Below the pieces are notes generated by a model. It was not told where the DNA came from. It saw nothing but the letters and a program-made list of their open reading frames with translations, and did no database searches. Made by a program: the position numbers and the translations under genes. Below are positions 55,640-64,000 of a DNA stretch of 64,000 nt, in pieces. The stretch is from Tetraselmis striata (taxonomy: Eukaryota; Chlorophyta; Chlorodendrophyceae; Chlorodendrales; Chlorodendraceae). The stretch spans positions 1 through 64,000 of the forward strand of contig VCJN01002285.1 in assembly GCA_006384855.1 (NCBI GenBank). Reading direction: 5' to 3'. The first letter of the stretch is position 1, and each line of letters starts with the position of its first letter.

Positions 55640-57839
55640 ATGCAAGCTTGTCGAGCTCCACGGGCAGCGGGCACCACGGTGCGTATGGGCCAGGTACGCC
55701 CTTCTCTCCCCTCCGCTCCTCTGCCCCCTCTGCTCCCTCCAAGTGCTATGATAGGCTTCGTACGTGCCGTCACTGCTTGCGCCCTCGCAGCTTCTGAATA
55801 CAGCCCTGCGACAGGTGGATGCCATGCGCGCATCGTGTAGCACAGCCCGTACAGCCATGGCGCCCGTGCTCCGCCCTGGCTCTATGTCCAGCAGGCACAG
55901 CCTGCAGGTGAGCCCAGTCCCTGAATCCTACGCTGATGGATCTCAATGTTGCGCCCATGCCTCTAAACCGTTACTGAGGATGTGGTGTCTCCGCTTGTCA
56001 ATGTAGGCGGCCCCATTGCGGCAACAGCGCATCGCAGCGGTCCGGCCAGTGCAGCGTCCTCAGATCCGCGCTGAGTCGGGCTCCAACCTTGACTTAATAC
56101 CAAGCCCAAGCTTCCGCAGGGTAGAGCAATGGGCTGAGGACAACCGCCGCGGAATCACGGCTACCATCAACGGCACCGTCGTGGCTATGGTGGTCCTGGG
56201 CGCCTCGTACAAGTTTTTCGAGGTTGACCTAGAGATTTCGCGTGGCTGGACATGGTAACCCCTCCTTCCCCCTTCTCCATTCCCTCCCCTCTTTTTCATT
56301 GGCCATATGCGGCTGTGCATCATCCCGTTCACGATTTGACCGTATTGCTGTTCAACCGCAGGCTGGAGTTTATCATCAACACCTTCCAGGATGACTTCCT
56401 GAGCTACGAGAAAGCTATCGCAGCGCATCCAGTATTCACCAAGGCGTGTACCTCTGGCGTGGCGTATACCCTGGGTATGCTCCCGAGCTTCCGGAACTCC
56501 AATCCTGAACGTTTCCTCCATTCATCTGGGAACAGCCTGACCTATGTGCTACTATACTGCCACAGGCGACTTTGCGGCGCAAACGTTTCAGGGGCGCAAC
56601 ATCCTCAACATCGACCTCAGCCGCACTTTGCGCTCCGGCGTGGCGGGCTTCTGCATCCATGGACCTTTCTGCCACCTGTGGATCCAGTGGATGGAGGCCA
56701 ACCTGGTAGGCCAGCCGCTACCCACATCATGATGAGCCATCCTCCTCCTCCCCACCTCCCGGGAAGCTCAAATTTTGTTTTGCTCTACTGCCAACAGGGC
56801 TTTGGTGGCGCATGGTGGAATATTTTCCCGAAGGTTGTAGCCGACCAGACCGTCTGGTCAATCTTCCTCAACACCATGTACACCTCAACTATCCTGTAAG
56901 TCTGCCCCCCCTTCCTCCCCTTGAATGATAGGGGTTGCAAGTCCATCCCTTGTCGCATTGGATGGGCACCAAAAGGTATAGTCACTGAGTCAAGCTGCTG
57001 AAGTTATTGCTGGCTGTTTGCTGTGCAGGGCCCTGAACCTGAAGTCACCCAGCTTTATTGCAGCTGAGGTCAAGACCACTGCGTGGCCCGCCCTGTCCTC
57101 TGGCTGGCGATTCTGGCCATTTGTGCACTGCATCTCCTTCTCGCCATTGATTCCGGAGGATCTCAAGCTGCTGTTCATCGGTGAGTGATGCCGGCCTGCT
57201 GACAGTATCATGAGAGGCAATGCTGGTGTATAAGCCAATTAATTGTTTTGTCGATGAGCTGGCTGCCTATGTTTGGCAACATTCGCTTTTCGGCCTCCGT
57301 CTTGCTCACTGTTGCCCTATGGTTTGCTGCCTCCCTGTGCAGATACCATGGAGATCATCTGGGTGACTATCTTGGCGACTGTAGTGAATCGCCCAACGGA
57401 GGGGGAGCCCGTGCTGGTTTGCTCCATTGAGCCTGGCATCGAGGCTAGCAAGCCCGGCATCAACGTCGAGCTCCAGGCGGAGGCGCAGGCGGCACTGCCG
57501 CAAGTGGAGGACGAAGATGGGCAACTGCGCGATCTGGTGCTGAGCACGATGGACATGCGTGAACTTGTGGAGATGGCGCAAAATGCAGGGACGCTGGATC
57601 CCAACCTGAGTGAGGAGGATTTGACAAAGCTGACGTTGGCAGCGGAGCGCCTGCGGTTTGACGTGAGCGAAGAGCTGGATGCAATGGAGCTAGAGGAGGT
57701 TGCCAAGATGCTGGGCATCACCATTACAGAGGACCTGCTACCCGACGGCCTTGACGCCGTGGAGGATGAGGATCGTACTCCGGATGAGGCGCTGATTGAG
57801 TTTGACCGAGTGAGCCTGGAAGAGAAGCATCAGCATTGA
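55640..57839 (+). CDS. MPV17/PMP22-family membrane protein with acidic C-tail
   Basis: Eight exons (55640-55693, 55791-55907, 56007-56254, 56362-56474, 56566-56705, 56798-56895, 57029-57180, 57343-57839) join in phase for about 472 residues. The family core starts near residue 145: YEKAIAAHPVFTKACTSGV, GDFAAQTF, DLSRTLRSGVAGFCIHGP with H-x-W, VVADQTVW and SSGWRFWPFVHCISF. This matches the MPV17/PMP22 order of four membrane segments; members sit in mitochondrial inner, peroxisomal or plastid membranes. The N-terminal 60 residues are rich in Arg, Ala and Ser with few acids, fitting an organelle-targeting peptide. After the last core motif come about 150 extra residues, strongly acidic and helical (MDMRELVEMAQ, LTLAAERLRFDVSEELDAME), absent from the animal proteins. 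The start ATG is the first of its exon; an upstream exon cannot be excluded. Confidence 0.83.
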
Positions 57840-58275
57840 GCATCCAGGGCCCCATCCCATCGAGAATCAAAATCAGGCGAAAATATCCCTCCCTCATTAC
57901 ACATCAGATAGTGGCTACTCCATTATCCGCCCCCCCCCCCCCCCCCCCCCCCCCTTTGGCCCATCTCCTAGACAGCATGTACTATGTAGTGACTACTACA
58001 TAGTTGTGCATGTGAAGGGAGATATGTATACTTATGTAGATATGAATGGGTTAGCAGTAGATCCACCAGTCCATCCCCTTGGAGTGGTGGGGGCAGGCAG
58101 ACAGCTATGTAGTAACGTCTAGCGGCAACAGCTCGCAGTCTGGGCATTTCCCAACTGTAAAATCTTATGTACCAGCCCACAATGCCAGCGTAGTGTGCAT
58201 CTTCGCATGCTGCAGCGAAATCTTCTTCTGAGAAATGCTCACAATCAAGGAACGAGGTTGGGCGAAGGCGCTTGT
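57840..58275. other. Convergent 3' spacer with poly(C)
   Basis: This lies between two converging stop codons and holds a run of about 25 C at 57930-57954. A perfect short hairpin is formed by ACTATGTAGTGACTACATAG-like sequence near 57980-58002. No gene is seen. Confidence 0.5.
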
Positions 58276-58984
58276 TCAGCCCTCCACAGTAGCCCCAATA
58301 TCCACCACCACAAAGTCATTCTTGCCCGCTGCTGCACGCAGCCGGTCGCGTGGCTCCAGCCAATGCTCAAATGTAAGCTTGAAGGTGCCCCAGTGCACGC
58401 CGAGAGACCGTGCGGCCCGGAGATCCTCGTGAATGGCGACCGCCTCCTCCGGGTCCACGTGCACCCACTGCATGAACCAGCGTGGGTTGTATGCGCCAAT
58501 TGGAACTGCGGCCAAGTTGAAGGGCCCGTACCGGGTGCCAATCTGCTTGAACAGCTGGTGCTCGTATGCGGTGTCGCCGCCAAACCAGAAGCGGTGCTGC
58601 GGGCCAAGCACAGCCCAGCTGCCCCAGAGGTCGCGGTTGGTGTCTGTCAGCTGCCGTTTGCACCAGTGATTGGAGGGTGTCAGCACCAGGCGCACTTCCG
58701 GCCGCCTCGGGTGCGTGGCCTCCTGCCACCAGGTGAGCTCGTGCACATTGGCGGCCCCTACGCCCACGTTTGTTTGCAGCCAGCTTCCCAGGCTAACAGG
58801 CACAAACCTGCGCAGCAGCAGAGCATGGAAATTAGACTAGGATGCAAGCTCGAGCGCCGTGCACTGCCCAACTTGGGAGCGTAAATTTACACTTGCAGCG
58901 TGGCACGGCATGGCATTCTTTGATGGGCGCGCGCGCACGTGTGTGCGTGCATGCGTGTGTGTGTGTGTGTGCAGTAATACAGCA

Positions 58985-59017
<33 letters not shown>

Positions 59018-59839
59018 GTATAGACATTTTTTCTTTTCTCAGAAAGTTCATTTGCAGCGGAGCAGGCATAGATGTAATATGTTTTATCGGCGCTATCTCT
59101 CGCGAAGGTGCTCACCAGTGCAGGTCGTCCCCATAGCGAGCATGCAGGTCGCGCGCGCTGCCGAGGTCCAGGTGGTCATAGTGGTTATGGCTGACAACCA
59201 CGGCATCCAGGCGCACCGGCAGTCCAGCCACATCGCACGCCGGCGGCCGTAGGCGTCGGGGTCCGACGGCTTGCGAGGCGGAGGGACGGTCGCTGAAGAT
59301 GGGGTCGGTGAGCACCTGCGGTCGTGCGACGGCGGCGGCGGTGCTCAGCGGCCGGCGTCCCGGCCGTTCAGCATGTCGAGCGGCACAACACGCAAACGCA
59401 CCGTGAGACCATCGACTTCCGCCAGCACCGTCGCATGCCCTAGCCAAGTGGCGCGGATGCCGGGCGCGCCCACTGCGGCGTCGTTCTCAGCGGCCCAATA
59501 CGGCGGCACCACCGGCAGTGCCGCGGCGCGCTGCGCCTCGTCGCTCGGGATGCCGCTGTCGTCTTTTTCGAAAAGCACCTTTGTCACAAATGTGCTGTCC
59601 GGCGGCTTGTTCCGGGCCCACCAGTTCACCCAGCGCCCACCTTCCTGGTACGGCTGCGGGTACCCGGCGTCGTCGACCACGGGGTATGTCTCCCCGCGCA
59701 TGTCCAGGTGCGCGCCCAGGGGGTATCGCTGCAAGTGGGAGCCGGACTGCCCCATCGCTGCTGTGGCTGTAGCGGCGACGATACCAGACGTGATGACGCT
59801 GCTCGCCACTGCTCGTGCCTGAGACGACGCTTGGCCCAT
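58276..59839 (-). CDS. NAPE-PLD-type N-acyl-phosphatidylethanolamine hydrolase
   Basis: Metallo-beta-lactamase-fold phospholipase D that would release N-acylethanolamines from N-acylphosphatidylethanolamine at a membrane. Exons: start-59402, 59315-59116 and 58807-58276, joined in phase, for about 389 residues (human 393). Zinc-site motifs are intact: SHNHYDHLD, TPSNHWCKR, FGGDTAY and VHWGTF. WLGHATVLAEVDG, LTDPIFSDRPS, AAVPIGAYNPRWFMQ and HVDPEEAVAIHEDLR match the animal enzyme almost word for word. I start at the ATG at 59839; the frame is open to 59872 but only from a GTG. The first 30 residues (SSVITSGIVAATATAAM) are hydrophobic and could be a signal or anchor. Intron 2 contains a (GT)n and a (CA)n tract facing each other. 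Confidence 0.88.
58937..59015. repeat. Facing GT and CA microsatellites in NAPE-PLD intron 2
   Basis: A GT-rich tract (about 58938-58970) and a pure CA tract (about 58985-59015) are separated by about 14 bases, so the two arms can pair into a long hairpin in DNA or pre-mRNA. Confidence 0.75.
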
Positions 59840-59944
59840 GCAAGCCGTGCTGCCAGCTGTCGCTTTCGTCACCGCGGCGTGGGAGTGGCGTGGCCATCGG
59901 CCCGATCATCCCCCGTGATGGAGTAGTGTGATGTGAGCGCCGTC

Positions 59945-60465
59945 CACCCGCCAACCCGATGGAGGCACGGAAAACCACATGAATGAATCGTGTAGTCTTC
60001 TCAGCGCACGACCTGAGCAGAAGCATTTATTTGCTTTTGCCTGGTCGGTGGCTACCATGGCGGTTTTCCCGCCTCTGTTGGCCCGCAGCTGGATTTCCTT
60101 CTGGATTTCCTTCTGGATTTCTGTGTGGATTTCTTGAATGTTGCGTCTAGCACATGTAATCAGATTTATTTGCTTTTGTAATTTGCCTTTTATTGTGTAC
60201 TTAGTTTGCCTTCCCCCGAATCTACCCCGCGCCGATAATCCGATTGAGGCACGGAACTGAATAAACGTGTCTTCTCAGCGCACGACCTGAGAAACATTTC
60301 TTTTATTGCTTGATTTGCTTGTCTTGCTCTATTTTTACTTTACTTTGCCTTTCCCCGACTCTAACCCGCCAACCCGATGGAGGCACGGAACTATACGAAC
60401 AAACGTGTTTGCTTTTCAGCGCACGACCTGGGAAGCATTTATTTTGCATTGCACCTTTGCCTTTT
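59945..60465. repeat. Three-copy repeat upstream of NAPE-PLD
   Basis: Three imperfect copies, at about 59945-60045, 60225-60325 and 60365-60460, share CCGAT-GGAGGCACGGAA, then AAACGTGT, then TCAGCGCACGACCTG and GCATTTATTTTGC. Between the first two is a 14-bp unit TGGATTTCCTTC repeated about four times (60089-60135). All lie within 650 bp 5' of the NAPE-PLD start. Confidence 0.7.
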
Positions 60466-61137
60466 GCATCAATTTACAATGCAATTTTTTGCCTTATTTG
60501 CCCTACTCTACCGTGTGTAACCAAACCCATACCTGAGGTAGAAGCATTTATTCCGAACCGGACACTAAACCGCGCAGTGCGCGCTAATGTACCCTCTTCC
60601 TCGCCCTCCCTGCGCCCCTCGTGGGGCGCGTATAACCTATAGAGTCCCACCCGCACAGCTAGAGCTTACAAGGCTAGCTACGCGGTGCAACGATGTCGCA
60701 CTGCAACTGCGAAATATATCGTTTCAATTATTCAAATACCCAAGAGTGACATTCGGCGCAATCGCCGGGCGCGAGTGAGGAGTTCAAATTATTGAAAGAG
60801 CAACATGTTAGGCGGATCGCTCTGCTCGCGATGATTTTCAAGTGTTTTGAATGGCTGCCCTCTGCCCTCGGCTGCCCGCTTGTAGTGCTGCCACCACCCG
60901 GCGATAGCCCGCACCATGCTTACGACTATTGCCACCAAGAGGTATGTATAGGCGCATAATACGTGTGCAAATGAAACGGGGCGAGTTTTCCCATGAATGC
61001 TGGTCCTATATGACAGAATTCCCATATTTTATGTCATATTGGCGACGATGTATCCAAAAAGAGAGGGGGAGTGAACTTTGGCGCCGTCTTCCAATGTAGG
61101 GTATAAACGGACCATTCCTACATACACCTCTATGCCT
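60466..61137. other. No gene seen
   Basis: The stretch is AT-rich with short frames only. Nothing resembles a promoter, RNA gene or element end that I can name. Confidence 0.3.
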
Positions 61138-61765
61138 GGACGATCGTGGGTGATAAAACTGCTTACCTCACATGTAACGATTTAACGTTGACACGATATA
61201 TCATTACTATGAATGCGCGCTCGAAACATCAAACTATCAGGGGTTAATGACAACACGGCGACATACTTGTATGAACGATCGTGGGTGATATAAAACTACC
61301 GCACATGTATCGATTTCACGAAGGCACGATATAGTGACTAACGTCGCTAGTACGCGCTCGGGCGGACATATTGTCTGTCCGGGGCCGGTTGATACTAAAA
61401 GTGACACAAACTACCGCCTCTCGCATGTAACGATTCAACGTTAACACGATATATCGTTACTAACATTGTACGCTCGGGACATACCGTCCGGGGTTGATGA
61501 TAAGTTGATAACACGGCGACATATATACTTGTATAAACGATCGTGAGTGAAAAAAACGACCGCACTTGTAACGATTTCACGTTCACACGATATAGCGTGA
61601 CTAACATTGTTGTGCGCTCGGGGCATACTGTTTGCCTCTCCGGGGTTGATAAAAACACGCAAGTCATGAACAATTATAGGTGACAAAAACAACTGCCTCA
61701 CATGCAACGACTTAACAATGACAAATCTACCGTTTCGTCTAACATTGTTGTGTTGCGACGATATA
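61138..61765. repeat. Degenerate satellite-like array, about 5 units of 125-135 bp
   Basis: Each unit contains GATCGTGGGTGATAAAA, then CGCACATGTAACGATTTAAC, then ACACGATATA, then ACTAACATTGT, then CGCTCGG, then TCCGGGGTTGAT, then AACACGGCGACAT. Units start at about 61142, 61275, 61400, 61539 and 61670, the last ones more diverged. The flanks show no coding sequence. Confidence 0.7.
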
Positions 61766-63066
61766 ATAATCGTAGCTATGCCAGCAGATGATATATATAT
61801 GGCGTGTTTATTACGCCGGAAAATTTGCAACGAATATCGTGTCAATAACGATACGTCGTTCACATAATATTACATCGTACAAATCACGGGCTCTCGTTCC
61901 GCAACCATGTTATTGTGATGCGCCGCAACGAGGTAGTGTCGCGTGCATGCGGCGCAAAAGCTGAGTAGGGCGGACCAAACGGAAGGCTAGGTTGGGGGGG
62001 GGTGGTCGGGACGGTGTTGTGAAGCGACTTCTAGGGAGAGTACGGGCAGACCGTTGGAATGATAGTCTCCGTCGCGCGGTCGTCACAGCGCCGGTACCCG
62101 TCGACATACACTCGTCCGAATAAAGATCTTGCCTCCCGTAATCTCCATATACTCGTCCACAATATTTTGGACGCGTCGCGAGCTGCGGTGCGGAATGAAA
62201 TGTGATGCACCGACAAGTCGTTTACAAGACCTGTCGTGTGAATTATATACCGCGCAGCATGATGCTCACATCAGTCGTGGTCGTCACGTCATATATAATG
62301 CCGCCGTTGCGCTGTTGGCGGCCGTATACTGCTGAGCCCATCCCGATGACACCGGAAACGCCACCCCCGCGTCGAGCAGCGAGTGAGGAAGGGCTACTTT
62401 TGTTACAGCGGCCGACCGCCCTGGTCTGCCACATTACCTCACCGCCTAACAACAACACTTACATGGGCACGGTCGCTTGCTCGACCGCGTTGGCGCGCCA
62501 TCCCGCCCCCATCCGCTATTCGGGGACATCAACGTGCGCATGTGTGCAAGTAGCGGGCTGGAGCCCCGTGTTACGGGTTTGCGAAGGATAGACACGAGTA
62601 ATCGTGAACACGATTGGTCATGTTTGCGTAAATACAACGGCATATGAACAAGAAGGCAACAGACACCTCATAGTCCAATATGTATGCTTCCTATAGTGCC
62701 ATGCCACCGCCATAGGTACACCTTATTATCAAAGTATATCCATACTGCGAATCAATATTGGATATGCGGACATTGGATATATTGATGCGTATAATGTCAC
62801 GGTAAGTCGTGTCAACGCCACGTCGTGACAATAGGGTAATGTTAGAAAATCATTCGTCATTAATACAACACACTGTTAAAGAGCAAATAATGCTCACATG
62901 TCCTTCATCGGTGGGCACGTCCATTGCAAACCGCCGACAGGGGGGGTGGGGGTAGGTGATGGTGGGTGGGTGGGTGGGAGGGGGGGGGGGGGGGGGGGGG
63001 GCTTGGGCAGGCGGGTCGGGAGGAACTGGCATTTAGTGATCGCTACACCCGCACGGCGTTGCGCGT
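61766..63066. other. No gene seen; poly(G) tract
   Basis: There are short frames only. A GGTGGGTGGG-rich segment runs into about 21 G at 62981-63001. A 129-residue plus frame at 62202-62591 has no recognisable motif. Confidence 0.3.
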
Positions 63067-63625
63067 TCATTTCATGCCACCCGCGATTCTCATCACAGCT
63101 TCTTGCCAAGTGCGAAGATCCACGGAAGTTTGCGGGGGGTTCGAGCGCAGCAGCGCAGCACGCCGATCCATGTATGTGGCGAGCTTGTCGAGCAATCTTT
63201 GGGGGTAGAATTCGCCGTACGCTGCAGGGTTTGCGCAGTTCCGCTCCGGGGATGTTGTCGCCCAACGTTGCCTTCTTGGCAGCATATACATTATTCAACC
63301 TGGCCTCCCTCAATGCAAACCCGTCGCACCCCGTTCCTTGGGAAGGTATTACGGGTCGTCGTTTCCTGGGGGTGTCTGCAAGGGACGATACGATAGAACA
63401 TGAAAACGTATTGTCGTTTCTCAGATTATACCAGATTTCTATGGATCAATTGATTACAACTACTGCCGATTTCGAGGGGAGGAGGGCACTCACGCGTGGA
63501 TGCCTGGAACTGCAATCCGCGGCGGTCGATGGCGTCTTGGTAGCTGACGAGCCAGTACATGGCGGTCGCTTGCGGCATGTAGCCAACTTCCGGGTGTGCG
63601 CTTATTTCACTGAAGGTGCGCTAAA
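63067..63625 (-). CDS. Possible exons of an unrecognised minus-strand gene
   Basis: Two minus-strand patches have coding-like composition. At 63620-63500: SAHPEVGYMPQATAMYWLVS, then YQDAIDRRGLQFQAST, followed by a GTGAGT donor. At about 63225-63067: YGEFYPQRLLDKLATYMDRR, then TWQEAVMRIAGGMK and a stop, preceded by a CTGCAG acceptor-like site. I do not recognise the protein and cannot join the patches with confidence; a third patch near 63330-63250 reads REARLNNVYAAKKATLGDN. It could be the 3' end of a gene or a transposon piece. Confidence 0.3.
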
Positions 63626-64000
63626 CCTTGAGACGACATTGCGTAGCGAGTGCGACGTGCAGTCGTTAACAGTAATTTAACCTATTTTGCACCGTGGAAT
63701 TCATTTTGCACCGTAGGGTTTGTTTATACCCTAGTTACCGGGTCTACTATCAGTACTTAAGACTCACTGGTGATGTAGCTTGGGTTTGTAGACCTTGGGT
63801 GCAGTGCAGCATTCAATCACCAGCGTGCAGGCCAGCCGCGGCGCATATCCAATGTTGGTTTTGGAGCATTTTGTCCAAAATGGGACAAGATGAGGCAATG
63901 AAATCAATGTTTATTATGATTATTACATCCAGCGGCTAGCTAGCCACAAGATGTTGCTGATAGTTTATTCGTTGAGCATCCCCAACTCAAGCAGGTCCTT

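Noticed and set aside
58832-59115. Val/Cys- and Thr/His-repeat frames on the minus strand
   Set aside because: They are translations of the GT/CA microsatellites inside NAPE-PLD intron 2.

Overview
This is nuclear DNA of a flagellated eukaryote, most likely a green alga. Coding exons are GC-rich and dense with GT-AG introns. Spacers are AT-richer and full of mobile-element debris. Two genes look ciliary (a TPGS1-like tubulin polyglutamylase subunit and a PG-rich-repeat protein), and the retroelement relics resemble the DIRS/Kangaroo type known from volvocine algae. The exact lineage cannot be fixed from this sequence.

Layout. 0-9.4 kb: a decayed Tnp2-like transposase, LINE and SINE copies, and the TPGS1-like gene (minus). 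9.4-13.8 kb: the PG-rich-repeat gene (plus). 14.6-24.4 kb: a complete 16-exon MCM8 gene (minus), converging on it. 25-30 kb: a DIRS-like fossil and sequence without recognisable genes. 30.7-33 kb: a seven-exon three-histidine-box hydroxylase (plus). 33.7-35.2 kb: an unrecognised five-exon gene (minus). 35.7-43 kb: SINE and LINE tails, a DIRS-like reverse-transcriptase fossil, a decayed Harbinger-like transposase and a doubtful MULE-like relic. 43.9-52.4 kb: an apparently full-length two-gene DNA transposon of CACTA/Tnp2 type, with matching terminal inverted repeats, sitting inside an older retroelement. 55.6-57.8 kb: an MPV17/PMP22-family membrane protein with a long acidic tail (plus). 58.3-59.8 kb: a NAPE-PLD-type metallo-hydrolase (minus). 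60-64 kb: promoter-side repeats, a satellite-like array and weak coding traces.

The host genes do not form one pathway; they are ordinary single-copy nuclear genes separated by transposon layers. The most interesting items are the 8.4-kb transposon with its unrecognised second protein, a tRNA-derived SINE that shares its 3' tail with a LINE family in the same window, a recurring poly(C) run just after intron donors on the sense strand, and three GC-AG introns inferred from reading phase. Exon joins were chosen by eye from splice sites, phase continuity and remembered family sequences; no database search was run.
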